A stretch of 64,000 nt of DNA from Pantoea sp. (GCF_028283705.1 NZ_JAPWKD010000024.1:1-64000); one strand, 5' to 3'; positions 34,759 through 43,315 are shown, counted from the first letter of the stretch. Program-made: numbers and translations. Notes: generated by a model not told the origin, from the sequence alone.

Positions 34759-35100
34759 TCAAGTAAAATGCAAACGGGTAGTCAAGTGAATGGTAAGCGT
34801 GCACAGTACGACATCCGGTAATGTATCCGACACGACTTCTGCCGCCGGGGTACCGTACTGCAACCAGATCCCATACCCCAGCAGGCAAATTCCGCCTGCC
34901 GGAATAAGCATCACCAGACACGTTATTACGACCCTGTCCCCCACCGGGTATTCGCTTCGTGAAGCGAATACCCGTGCAGCAGCAAAGCACAGCACCAGTC
35001 CCGAATAATATTCAAACGAACTGAGCAGTGAGGGTTCAGCAATCCTGAAAATCAGTGCATACAGGCTGGTAAAGAGGCTTGCCAGCATCCAGAAGCTCAT
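34759..35100 (-). CDS. Membrane protein gene cut at its 3' end by the inverted-repeat element
   Basis: Start at 35100 has GGAGG just upstream; an ATG at 35127 is also possible. Three or four hydrophobic helices (FWMLASLFTSLYALIF, YSGLVLCFAAARVF, VVITCLVMLIPAGGICLLGY). The last codons HLTTRLHFT come from the terminal inverted repeat of the element, so the original C-terminus is lost. It follows psiA by 45 bases and was likely the next gene of that operon. Confidence 0.6.
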   Translation of the reverse strand: MSFWMLASLFTSLYALIFRIAEPSLLSSFEYYSGLVLCFAAARVFASRSEYPVGDRVVITCLVMLIPAGGICLLGYGIWLQYGTPAAEVVSDTLPDVVLCTLTIHLTTRLHFT

Positions 35101-35144
35101 GCCACCTCCGCACAATATGAATGACATCCCCCTTATACCGCAGA

Positions 35145-35906
35145 TTATCCATCAGAAAGTTTCCGCCCGGTACATCTTTCCGGCTCCCCTTTGCTGATCA
35201 GCTTATTCGGTACCATCCACCGCTCAAGACTTCGCACGGCGGGCCCTGCTTCTTTTGCCCGCATGCTGGCTTCATACATCACCCTCCAGAAGGGCTGCCC
35301 ATAAAAATCCCGGCGCTCAAGGGATATCAGTGAGGGAAAACGCTCACTCCAGCGGAAGAACATGTCCTCAAGGTCATACTGCTTCAGTTTCGTTCCCGAC
35401 CACCGGGAACCCCAGCTGCTGACCGTTTCCGGCGTCTGAAAGGCCAGGTCGATTTCGGCCTGGGCCGCCAGAGCCTGGTAAGCACGTTCATGACTGCTGG
35501 CCTGCCTTCTGCGCTGGCGCGAATATCTTTCCTCCTTCAGCTCAGTCTGACGGCGGCGACGCTCCGTTTCCTGAAAGACCACTTCAGGGAAAATCAGGCT
35601 TCCTGCGTGCGAGGGCAGCGGCAGATAACATCGCGTTCCCCGGCTTTCAATCAGCCGGTCTATCGCATTGAGCCAGCTGTCTTTCCTGCCGCGCAGCTCC
35701 TGCGCGGTCAGTACCGGCGCAAAATAATTAATCTCCCTGACAGTGACCCGCTGGCTACCCCGGAAATGACGGAAAAATGCACGCGTATAGGGATAGGCGG
35801 CGCTGTATATACCACGGGAAGCCGTGCTCTCGACCTCCGCAATCGCCTGCATGGCGGCACGCCGTTCGGGACTGAGCGGAACCAGGGAGAGATGTGCGGG
35901 GATCAT
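35145..35906 (-). CDS. psiA: PsiA, leading-region protein
   Basis: 253 residues, close to F PsiA. Hallmarks: LVPLSPERRAAMQAIAEVE, AYPYTRAFFRHFRGSQRVT, LTAQELRGRKDSWLNAIDRL. Lies directly behind psiB with a 4-base overlap as in F. The exact role is unclear; it is co-expressed with PsiB during plasmid entry. Confidence 0.9.
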   Translation of the reverse strand: MIPAHLSLVPLSPERRAAMQAIAEVESTASRGIYSAAYPYTRAFFRHFRGSQRVTVREINYFAPVLTAQELRGRKDSWLNAIDRLIESRGTRCYLPLPSHAGSLIFPEVVFQETERRRRQTELKEERYSRQRRRQASSHERAYQALAAQAEIDLAFQTPETVSSWGSRWSGTKLKQYDLEDMFFRWSERFPSLISLERRDFYGQPFWRVMYEASMRAKEAGPAVRSLERWMVPNKLISKGEPERCTGRKLSDG

Positions 35907-36346
35907 GCCATCACCTCCTCAGCCAGGTACGCTGCGGCACCCTGTACGGTGTATTCCATGCGGCAGACCTGTCCGACTGCTTCAAGCAGCGCGTTGAAGC
36001 GTACCGGTGAGAATTTTTCTGCTGCCAGCAGCACGCGGACAAACTCGCCATCCGCAGAAACGAGCGCCGCAATCCACGCGGGCGAAAATTCGCCCGGACT
36101 GCATATGCACAGGCTGAACGGCGCACCCGGCGGGGTGTAGCGCAGCTGTACGGGAAAAAGCCCTCCGAATTCACTGCGGTACTCGCCGTTGACAGTCCAT
36201 CCTTCGGGCGTCATCAGCTGCTGCATGACCGCAGTGGTGAGTGCATGGCGATCTGCCTCGCCCCGTTCGCGCCACTCTTCAAACTCAGAGGGGAACATGG
36301 CGGTCAGCTGTGCCAGGATATTCGCTTTAATGATCGTGTTCATCAT
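35903..36346 (-). CDS. psiB: PsiB, SOS inhibition protein
   Basis: 147 residues with the conserved core GWTVNGEYRSEFGGLFPVQLRYTP and CSPGEFSPAWI. PsiB binds RecA and keeps the SOS response low while single-stranded plasmid DNA enters the recipient. Coupled to psiA. Two adjacent ATG codons at the start; the first has AAGGA upstream. Confidence 0.93.
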   Translation of the reverse strand: MMNTIIKANILAQLTAMFPSEFEEWRERGEADRHALTTAVMQQLMTPEGWTVNGEYRSEFGGLFPVQLRYTPPGAPFSLCICSPGEFSPAWIAALVSADGEFVRVLLAAEKFSPVRFNALLEAVGQVCRMEYTVQGAAAYLAEEVMA

Positions 36347-36358
36347 GATGTCCTTATT

Positions 36359-36376
36359 GCCGCCCCGCAGGGCGGC
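36359..36376. other. Intercistronic GC hairpin between the ParB-like gene and psiB
   Basis: GCCGCCC-CGCA-GGGCGGC, perfect 7-bp stem just after the ParB-like stop codon and ahead of psiB. One of at least four such spacers in the leading region. Confidence 0.6.
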
Positions 36377-36384
36377 TCTCCGTA

Positions 36385-38376
36385 TCAGGCCGCGTGAGCG
36401 CCGTTCTCTTCGTCACTACCGCTGTCCGCCTCAGTCAGTGCTTCAGGCTCCGGGCCTTTCATCCAGACAGGCATCCAGCGCGTCTCGCGCATGAACTCCT
36501 CTGCGTGGCTGGCGGCATCCCCCTTCTTCATTTTTTCCGCGTCAGAGGCCGCGCCCGTCAGGCCTGCGCTTCTGAGTGCATCAACGATCTGCGCGTGTTT
36601 CAGGTGGGTGAAAAAGTTATCCTTTGTCGGGTGCCACCAGTCACGCATGTGGAAGCCGATCGCCATTTCCAGCGTATCGAGGGAACTGCGCGTGGTATGT
36701 CCGAATTCACGGTTCTGTACACCCTCTACCGAACAGGCGGTGCAGAAGGCCATCAGTTTCATCAGCACGCCGCCATCGAGATCGAAAAACGTGGTGAAAT
36801 CTTTGCGCCAGCCCGCCGGGAGAAGCGCTTCCAGCCGCGCTTTTTCCTCCATCAGAGCGACATAGGCCGCACCCTGCTGGCCTGACGGCGCGTTTGCCGT
36901 CAGGCTGTAGTGCGACTCAGTCAGACTCAGACGGAAGGGCTGATAAACAAGGGTGTGGCCGGGAAACACGTCCACGCACAGCCGCCAGACCATCAGGGCA
37001 ACGGCCTTTTCCGGCTGCTGCATCAGCGCGGCCTGCACGGCAAGGGTGCGCTCGGAGGACATTTTCGTGAGCAGCGGCAGGCTGATACCTTCTGCCGGGT
37101 CCGGTGAGCGCATCGTGATAACCTGATTCACCCCGTTCTGCTCTGTCTGAGCGCCCTGAGGTTCGTCCGCAATGCGGCGCACGCCGCGCTGGACAGTAAT
37201 TTCCCCTTCGCGCAGGCTGACCACCACGCCAGCCCCCGCTTTCATATCAGCCGTCCACGCGCGCGCAGCGGCAGCGTGTTCAATCACCTGAATCTGTTCA
37301 TCCAGCGCGTCTGAGTCTTCGCAGAGGCCGACGAATGCTTCATGTTCTTCGTAAAGGTCATCCAGCTGTTGTTCTTCCTCCCCGATATAAACAGGCTGCG
37401 GCACCGCCACGAGGTGGTAAACCTGTGCATCTTCGCCGTAACGATTGATGCCCCCCGGACGGCCCATGCTCCACGTCCAGCCCTCCGATACCTGAATCTC
37501 TGCCGCCATCGCATCGAGCTTTTCCTGCACCAGACGGTCAACCAGCACCCGGTCAGCCGTTCCCGCGTTGTCCTGCTGGCTGAACAGGTCTTCACGCACG
37601 ATACCGCCCGCCGCCTCGTAGGCTTCCCGCCCGATAAAGGCGAAGCCGTAGCTGTCGAGACGGACTTCCATATCCGTAATGTGCTCTTTCAGCTTACTGA
37701 CGGGGGCGGTGCTCCATACGGCGCAGACGTCTTCGTACACCTGCACCTGTCGCGCCTGATCGTCTTCCAGGCACAGCGCCTGACACTGCTCTACGCTGAT
37801 CTGGTTTTTCGCCAGCAGTGCCAGCAGGGACGGGGCCAGTCCGGCGAGTTTCAGCATGCGCTGGACGTGACGGGCCGAATAGCCTAACTGCTCCCCGATC
37901 TGCGCCTCCGTGATGCCCTGCTCTGCCAGCCTGCGGAACCCGGTGATCTGCTCTGCCGGGTGCATGGCGGCGCGCTGTTCGTTTTCAATGAGGCTGGCGG
38001 CGGCGGCCAGTTCATCAGAGACGCGGCGAACCTGCACAGGGTGCGCCGCGCTCAGGCGGTTCTCGCTGCACAGCAGCGTCATGGCGGTGAGACGGCGACC
38101 GCCTGCCGCCACGCCCGCCTTACCATCCGGGAGCGTGTGCACAACGAGGTTCTGCAACAGGCCCACCGCCGCAATGGTGTCGGCCAGGCTGCGCACGCTG
38201 TCGGCAGAATAAGGAATGGTGCGTGCATTGAGCGGGGAAATAACAAGATCGGACAGCGGTACGTATTCAACGGGCGCGCTGTCCAGCGCCACTTTGAGCG
38301 CGGCTTTCACGTCATCGCTGACCTTTTTTGCGCTGGTTTTTGCCGTGGCTTTTGCTTTAACATCGGTAACTGACAT
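36385..38376 (-). CDS. ParB/Srx-domain leading-region protein (YubM type)
   Basis: 663 residues. The ParB-like nuclease domain covers about residues 38-180: YVPLSDLVISPLNARTIPYS, AGGRRLTAMTLL, IENEQRAAMHPAEQITGF, and a helix-turn-helix EAQIGEQLGYSARHVQRMLKL. The large C-terminal part is acidic and poorly characterised. In F-like plasmids this gene lies between ssb and psiB and is expressed early after transfer; ssb is not seen here. Not a plasmid segregation gene, as parM/parR lie elsewhere. Confidence 0.88.
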   Translation of the reverse strand: MSVTDVKAKATAKTSAKKVSDDVKAALKVALDSAPVEYVPLSDLVISPLNARTIPYSADSVRSLADTIAAVGLLQNLVVHTLPDGKAGVAAGGRRLTAMTLLCSENRLSAAHPVQVRRVSDELAAAASLIENEQRAAMHPAEQITGFRRLAEQGITEAQIGEQLGYSARHVQRMLKLAGLAPSLLALLAKNQISVEQCQALCLEDDQARQVQVYEDVCAVWSTAPVSKLKEHITDMEVRLDSYGFAFIGREAYEAAGGIVREDLFSQQDNAGTADRVLVDRLVQEKLDAMAAEIQVSEGWTWSMGRPGGINRYGEDAQVYHLVAVPQPVYIGEEEQQLDDLYEEHEAFVGLCEDSDALDEQIQVIEHAAAARAWTADMKAGAGVVVSLREGEITVQRGVRRIADEPQGAQTEQNGVNQVITMRSPDPAEGISLPLLTKMSSERTLAVQAALMQQPEKAVALMVWRLCVDVFPGHTLVYQPFRLSLTESHYSLTANAPSGQQGAAYVALMEEKARLEALLPAGWRKDFTTFFDLDGGVLMKLMAFCTACSVEGVQNREFGHTTRSSLDTLEMAIGFHMRDWWHPTKDNFFTHLKHAQIVDALRSAGLTGAASDAEKMKKGDAASHAEEFMRETRWMPVWMKGPEPEALTEADSGSDEENGAHAA

Positions 38377-39214
38377 TGTTGATTCTCCCTCTGGATCGAT
38401 GATTGTCTGCCCTGCGGAGTGAGCGCTCCGTCAGGGCACGTTTACTGCCTTCTGCTTTTGTCTTTTTACCCCATCACCCGTTGAGTTGCCGGGGCCGCGG
38501 TCTTGACGTTTTGCGGGAAACTGCTGCTTTATCCCCAGGTTGTAACCTTCACCCGTTTGAGAGCCGTACGCCGCAAAGGGCGTAACGAGCACGGGCCGGT
38601 GCAGATGTCCGGGGGTGAGCGGGGATTTTTTTACGTGCAGCGGAAAAAAATCACTGCGAAAGACTTGTCCGTCCCCTGGACGACCAGGCGGTTTGTGCTT
38701 GTCTCAGCCCCGGCGAAAGGACTCAGACGGGCGAACACAACCCAACTGGAAAGCAGTAACCCGCCGCAACGGCGTGACGCGCGGGCGCGAAACGGCGTTG
38801 CCCCTTACATGCCGCCGTCTGTACCGGCGGGATGCAGCGAGCGCCGGAGACGGCGCGTAAGAGCGGCGCAGCCGGAACGGCTGCTGCAAGCGAAGGGGGT
38901 CGCGTCATGGGATGGAAACCCGCTGTCCCGGAGGGACCGGGCAGAGACAGCTGGCTGGCTCAGTGCGAAGCATGACAGCCCGCCCGGACGCCCGGAGTAA
39001 CATGATTTTCTACTGAGTCAGGCCAGTCCGTCGGTACCGGACATCCTGCCTGACCTGCCACACACAAAACCTGCTTCTCATGGTGAAACGGCCAGTCTCT
39101 CCCCGTCAGACCGTCCCTGAAGGCAGCACCGCAGGTGCTGCATCAGGGACGGCAGGCGAAGCCTGCCGAGGGTTTTCGCGCGCGCTGACAGGCGGCTCTC
39201 ACCGCCTGACCGGG
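38377..39214. promoter_or_regulatory. Long non-coding, hairpin-rich leader of the psiB operon
   Basis: About 840 bases without a convincing gene. Hairpins: 38408-38438 (TGCCCTG/CAGGGCA around GGAG/CTCC), 38813-38855 (CGCCGTCT-CCGGCG pairing with CGCCGG-AGACGGCG, 14 pairs with a 3-base bulge), and three in a row at 39123-39141, 39150-39168 and 39189-39208. Placed upstream of the ParB-psiB-psiA run, it is a good place for a single-strand promoter or priming site. The small ORFs inside have no support. Confidence 0.6.
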
Positions 39215-39406
39215 TTAATTCTGACCGCCACCCTGAAGAATAAAGTGACCACCGATGTACACGGCATACTGGCAGGTCATGTACTCACAGATTTCATCCA
39301 CAATCTGCTCTGTTTTCAGCTCCGTCAGCCCGAGCGCGCGCCGGCGCTCATTCACAACGGCTTTATACTGGCGGAGGATTTCGCGGGTTTCTGTTCTGAG
39401 TTTCAT
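39215..39406 (-). CDS. Unknown 63-residue protein downstream of ardA
   Basis: From the ATG at 39406 (MKLRTETREILRQYKAVV), with AAGGAAA just upstream. Helical, charged N-terminal half, then ICEYMTCQYAVYIGGHFILQGG. Follows ardA by 38 bases in the same direction, with a hairpin between. Function unknown. Confidence 0.6.
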   Translation of the reverse strand: MKLRTETREILRQYKAVVNERRRALGLTELKTEQIVDEICEYMTCQYAVYIGGHFILQGGGQN

Positions 39407-39419
39407 ATTTTTCCTTAAC

Positions 39420-39437
39420 GGCAGGGTTTCCCCTGCC
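39420..39437. other. Intercistronic GC hairpin between ardA and the next gene
   Basis: GGCAGGG-TTTC-CCCTGCC, the same stem core as the hairpin at 25473-25494, directly after the ardA stop. Confidence 0.6.
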
Positions 39438-39444
39438 CGTCTCA

Positions 39445-39945
39445 TCAGTTGCTGAAGACAAAGCCGTCATGGAGTACATAACCGCCGCTGAACAGGTCGC
39501 GTGCATACGCCTCATAGTCAAAGTAACTGCGCAGCGGCTCCGGCACCTCGCTTAACAGGCCGGAGTCTTCAACCTGCTGGTATGCGTAGTCTTCCTCACT
39601 GTCTGCTTCACCGCAGTAGGCATTATCAAACGCATCAAAGTCACATTCACCGGTATATCCTGCCCAGGCGATAAAGGCCTCTTCTTTACCCTCTTCCTTC
39701 GCCTGCTTCCAGGCACTGATAAAATCCCAGTCAACGCTGCTTTCGGAGGCAAACTGAGAGGGGATCCCTTCCCAGTCCTGAAACATGAATTCAGGATCCT
39801 CTTCCTCTACGTGCAACTCACGGCACGCCTCATAAAACTCGTCCTTCCCGTCAAAATCAGTCAGGTCGAGCCACTTCCCGTCAATGCTGCCGCCGTTGTA
39901 TTTGTGGTAGGTGCCAACATAAACCGCAGGGGTGGTAATGCTCAT
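39445..39945 (-). CDS. ardA: ArdA, antirestriction protein (DNA mimic of type I systems)
   Basis: 166 residues, the usual ArdA length, very acidic. Family marks: AVYVGTYHKYNGGSIDGKWL, DLTDFDGKDEFYEACRELH, DPEFMFQDWEGIP and the C-terminal YFDYEAYARDLF. ArdA mimics B-form DNA and blocks type I restriction enzymes, so it protects incoming plasmid DNA. It is the first clear gene of the leading block on this side and is read toward oriT. Confidence 0.93.
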   Translation of the reverse strand: MSITTPAVYVGTYHKYNGGSIDGKWLDLTDFDGKDEFYEACRELHVEEEDPEFMFQDWEGIPSQFASESSVDWDFISAWKQAKEEGKEEAFIAWAGYTGECDFDAFDNAYCGEADSEEDYAYQQVEDSGLLSEVPEPLRSYFDYEAYARDLFSGGYVLHDGFVFSN

Positions 39946-40292
39946 CGTTCATCCTCCATAGCCAAAGTTGCGTGCGTTCCGGCCTGTGCCGTGACTGAAT
40001 GGCAGCCCGGCGTAAAGCGGAGTGTTCAGGAGCGGCGACGAGGCCGCAGCGCAAGCGAGCGCGAGGCGTGATTACGCACGGCGGCGACGCGAAAACTGAG
40101 CGGAGGCGCGACGGAAGTAAGCGCGCCGGAGGGAGTGCGAACGGGGGAGAAGACGAGCGAAGCGGTCTCTTGAACACGCAGCGGCCGGGCTAAAGTGAAG
40201 TCACGGCACCGGCCGCAGAGCGCACGGGCCGGGTTTTCACCTGCCCCGCCACCGGCAGCATAACGAGGCGCACAGCTACATCCTTAATTGAG
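39946..40292. promoter_or_regulatory. GC-rich structured leader of ardA
   Basis: About 350 bases rich in short inverted repeats (GCGACGAGGCCGCAGCGCAAGC, near 40033, resembles parts of the A-C blocks). No gene. Likely holds the ardA promoter, possibly of the single-strand type. Confidence 0.45.
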
Positions 40293-40338
40293 TTGTCCAC
40301 AGTCCGGGTGCATATCGTGCCCGGAATACTGTGGATAA
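40293..40338. other. Large dyad with DnaA-box-like arms
   Basis: TTGTCCACAGTCCGGG (40293-40308) faces CCCGGAATACTGTGGATAA (40320-40338). The outer arms TCCACAGT/ACTGTGGA pair perfectly, the inner TCCGGG/CCCGGA as well. The right arm contains TGTGGATAA, an exact DnaA box in reverse; the left arm has TTGTCCACA, one mismatch. On single-stranded DNA it would fold into a strong hairpin. Confidence 0.6.
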
Positions 40339-40993
40339 CGTGGTTGCGGCAGCTAAACATCCCGCACGGAGAGTGGCGATCATTAAATGACCACTCACTA
40401 CAGCTTATTACCCGCTACAGCTTATCTCAGATGGTGCCGGATGGGTGTTGCCGTTTTCCGGCCACAGGACGGGGAACGGCACGAAAGCGGAGCGATGCGA
40501 CATCTTCATCATTTCTGTGAAAAGCGCCCCCATCGGGCGGCCACCATTTTGAGTCCCGGAAATTCATCCGGTGATTGCCATTCCGGTCACGTACGTTCGG
40601 AGCGTCCGGCATGCCAGTCACGCACCATTCATTCAGAAAACGCAGCCCGGAGAGAATCTCCGCCACTGCATCGCTAAGCAGGATTAATAACGGAGCCTAA
40701 TCCTGAGTGATCAGGTGGGTCAAATTACAACTGCTGTTGGCACCTTTTCACCACGTCCAACCCATATACATACACCCCGCCTTGTATCTAACATTATGTG
40801 GTGATTAGCTACCATCGCACGAAGCGGAGTGAGCCGGGCCCCTCCCTGAGGACAGTCTGAATTACTGATCCTGCCTGACAGCTTGCAGCCCTCCGTTTCA
40901 CCTTTCACGCCAGCACATTTTGTTGAACGGTTACCGGGAGCATGACTCCGAATGTACAAGGCGAACAGGCGTGACGGTCAATGTGAGAGGAGA
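40339..40993. ncRNA. Non-coding stretch with the structured 5' leader of the IS110-type element (bridge-RNA candidate)
   Basis: No gene is supported from 40339 to 40700. From about 40720 to the transposase start lies the usual 5' non-coding leader of an IS110-group element, with pairing segments such as GGGCCCCTCCCTGAGGAC near 40838. IS110-group elements express a bridge RNA from their non-coding end that pairs with donor and target DNA. The exact RNA ends and element boundaries cannot be read off, as these elements lack clear terminal repeats. Confidence 0.4.
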
Positions 40994-41980
40994 ATGAAAA
41001 TGTTTCCTGTAGGTATAGACGTAAGTAAAGACTCGCTCGACCTTTGCATCCTCTATGATGGCATAAAGGGTCGTATACGGACCAAAAAGATAAAAAATGA
41101 CAGCAGTGCAGCAGCTAATATCATCCGCTGGCTTCGAATGCAGCACTGTGGCCTGGAAGACGTTCACCTTATTATGGAAGCAACCGGCGTTTATCACGAA
41201 CGGTTAGCTCTTTCGCTGCATGAAGCTGACGCATACGTTTCTCTCGCAAATCCTCACCGCAGCCGCGATTTTGTCAGAGGAATGGGAATTCTGACTAAAA
41301 CGGACAAGGTAGATGCCTACATGCTGGCCTGCTACGCGCTGCTGAAAAAGCCACACCGCTGGCTCCCGCCTTCTGCTGAAATCAGGCATCTCAGTGCGCT
41401 TATCCGCAGGCGTGACGCATTGCTGAGCGACGCCGTACGTGAGGAAAACCGGCTGGAAAAATACCAGAGCACGCAGACGCCTTCTGACGTAATCAGCTCC
41501 TGCCTGCGCATGGTGAAAATTCTCCGGGAGGAAGTAAAAGTCACGGAACAGTTAATAAAGACTCACATAAAAGCGCATGCAGCGCTGCAACTTGATTATG
41601 ATCTTCTGACGTCTATACCTGCAGTCGGCCCCCAATTGGGCATGAACATGCTGGTTGTGCTGCGTAGTCATGATTTTGAGTCTGCCAGTCAGGCTGCCGC
41701 ATTTTTTGGCGTGGTACCCGTGGAAAAACGATCGGGCACTTCCGTTCGCGGTAAATCTAAGATGTCTAAAGTTGGACCGCCGCAGTTGCGTGCAAAACTG
41801 TATATGTCCGCGCTCTGTGCCAGACGATGTAATACGCGAATGCGTAACTTTTATGAAAAATTGTGCCTGCGTGGCAAACCTAAAATGGTGGCAATCGGGG
41901 CTGTTATGCGAAAGCTGATCCACTGGTGCTATGGCGTGCTTCATTCCGGCAAAGCTTTTGAAAATTTATCAGTTACATAA
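40994..41980 (+). CDS. IS110-family transposase (DEDD recombinase)
   Basis: 328 residues from the ATG at 40994 (GAGAGGAG upstream). N-terminal RuvC-like domain with DEDD residues in VGIDVSKDSLDLC, LIMEATGVYHE and TKTDKVDAYMLA; C-terminal transposase_20 domain with LTSIPAVGPQLGMNML, AAAFFGVVPVEKRSGTS and the Ser of that segment. Full length for the family. Inserted between ardA's leader and the tartrate genes. Confidence 0.92.
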   Translation: MKMFPVGIDVSKDSLDLCILYDGIKGRIRTKKIKNDSSAAANIIRWLRMQHCGLEDVHLIMEATGVYHERLALSLHEADAYVSLANPHRSRDFVRGMGILTKTDKVDAYMLACYALLKKPHRWLPPSAEIRHLSALIRRRDALLSDAVREENRLEKYQSTQTPSDVISSCLRMVKILREEVKVTEQLIKTHIKAHAALQLDYDLLTSIPAVGPQLGMNMLVVLRSHDFESASQAAAFFGVVPVEKRSGTSVRGKSKMSKVGPPQLRAKLYMSALCARRCNTRMRNFYEKLCLRGKPKMVAIGAVMRKLIHWCYGVLHSGKAFENLSVT

Positions 41981-42270
41981 GAATTTGACTTTTATAGTGA
42001 AATATTAGTCACATAGCCTGTGCCTTATAACCAATGACACGGAGGCGAACAGTAATATTTATATTGCGGCAGTTCTGAGCCGTAGTGCTCAGCTCATGCC
42101 TTAAAAATGCAGATCTGAACTATAGGCAAACGAATTACATGTCCGCTATGAGCGAAAGCAGCCATCGGATAGTACCTAGCTATGCATGTAGTGCCACGTC
42201 ATGAGGGCTTCATGTCCTCTCACTTTTTTTACGATGGTGCAGTAAGAAATGCCTGAATATTTTCCGCTTA
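41981..42270. other. Non-coding 3' flank of the IS110-type element
   Basis: About 290 bases with no gene; the right end of the IS must lie in it. Contains the near-palindrome CCGTAGTGCTCAGCTCATG area (42082) but no recognisable terminal repeat. Confidence 0.4.
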
Positions 42271-43197
42271 TCAGATCTGGTCCTCTACAAAAATTTCCCA
42301 CAGCTCTTCTACAGCGCGGGACATCTTTGCTGCCGGGCGGAAAAGCCTGATGTCTATTGGTACCCAGAGCGCGCTCTCTTTCTTTGCCGCAACGGCAATG
42401 GAACCGGCATCAACATCCGGCGCTGCCAGCGTTTCCGGCAACCATGCGATACCGTCACCGGCTCTGACCATAGCCAGTAATGTTGCAGCCAGATCGGCAG
42501 TAAATGCGATATCCATTCCGCGTCTGGCACGGTTGACCTGCGAAGTGTTGGAAAGGATCCGGCCAAGGCCGGACTCCGCCGAATAGGACAGGAAAGGAAA
42601 CTTTTTGCCGCCTGATGCATGCCACATTGGCTCGCGGGTTGCCGGATCGCATCTGGAATAAGGCAGTAAAGTTTCCCGTCCAAGCCGGACACTGAGGTAT
42701 TTCGACTGATCAAGATTGATGTGCATATGAGGGTGGTAGTAACAAAGCAAAAACTGCGCGTCACCTTTGTCGATCATGCGTTCACAGGCACTCAGTGTGT
42801 CAGATAACAGGCGAAAAGAACCGAAGCGGGCGATTTTTTCGTTATTACGCATCAGTGTCGGGAAAAAAGAAAATGACAGCGAGTGTGTGGCGGAAAAAAT
42901 AACGTCCGGTCTGGTTTCTCCTGCGGCCTCTATGGATTCACTTCTCAGGGTATAAAGCGCGCGAATAAGTTCAGGAATCTGCGTAACAAATACTTCCCCG
43001 GCGCGCGTCAGGCTGACGCCCCGACGATTTCTTTCAAAAAGCGGCGTTCCAAGCCACTCTTCCAGCGAGACAATCCTCCGGCTGAATGCTGGCTGCGTCA
43101 CATATCGTGAAGCTGCCGCACGGGAGAAATTCAGGGACTGTGCCAGCGCAACACAGTCCTCAAGCCAGGTTAACTCAAGATGATGCCGATTTTGCAT
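42271..43197 (-). CDS. LysR-family regulator of the tartrate operon
   Basis: 308 residues from the ATG at 43197 (MQNRHHLELTWLEDC). N-terminal winged helix: LNFSRAAASRYVTQPAFSRRIVSLEEWLGTPLFER, then the effector domain from about residue 90. Divergent from tarD with a 180-base gap that holds a candidate operator, so it probably controls tarD and the downstream genes in response to tartrate or a product. Confidence 0.88.
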   Translation of the reverse strand: MQNRHHLELTWLEDCVALAQSLNFSRAAASRYVTQPAFSRRIVSLEEWLGTPLFERNRRGVSLTRAGEVFVTQIPELIRALYTLRSESIEAAGETRPDVIFSATHSLSFSFFPTLMRNNEKIARFGSFRLLSDTLSACERMIDKGDAQFLLCYYHPHMHINLDQSKYLSVRLGRETLLPYSRCDPATREPMWHASGGKKFPFLSYSAESGLGRILSNTSQVNRARRGMDIAFTADLAATLLAMVRAGDGIAWLPETLAAPDVDAGSIAVAAKKESALWVPIDIRLFRPAAKMSRAVEELWEIFVEDQI

Positions 43198-43294
43198 TAC
43201 AGCCTGCCTCTTTGGCATTAGAACGAAATTTGTTAACTGCTTAGGATGTTATCAGACAGGACAACAAGGTCCCTAGACACTACGTTGGTGCATT

Positions 43295-43315
43295 ATGCCG
43301 ATAAATATACGGCAT
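43295..43315. promoter_or_regulatory. Candidate LysR operator
   Basis: ATGCCG-ATAAATATA-CGGCAT: perfect 6-bp arms with a 9-base AT-rich centre, 65 bases upstream of tarD in the LysR/tarD divergent gap. It fits the T-N11-A kind of dyad bound by LysR proteins. Confidence 0.6.

Larger units (their letters stand above)
30229..34787. mobile_element. 4.56-kb element bounded by 44-bp inverted repeats
   Basis: Ends at 30229-30272 and 34744-34787 are inverted copies with one mismatch, beginning ACTTGACTACCCG. The motif TTGCATNTNACTTGAC occurs twice at the left end and its second copy is present at the right. Inside lie an IS1182-type IS (later insertion), an unknown 540-residue protein and an unknown acidic 149-residue protein. 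Without the IS no transposase is seen, so the element is non-autonomous or has lost it. No clear target duplication. Multiple end motifs recall IS21- or Tn7-type ends, an inference only. Confidence 0.65.

Noticed and set aside
36385..38376. ParB-like gene as the plasmid's segregation gene
   Set aside because: There is no ParA next to it, and its place before psiB is that of the leading-region YubM-type gene; segregation is covered by parM/parR.
40720..40959. Minus-strand ORF of 79 codons before the IS110 transposase
   Set aside because: It lies within the structured leader of the IS; no start signal. A non-coding RNA is the better explanation.
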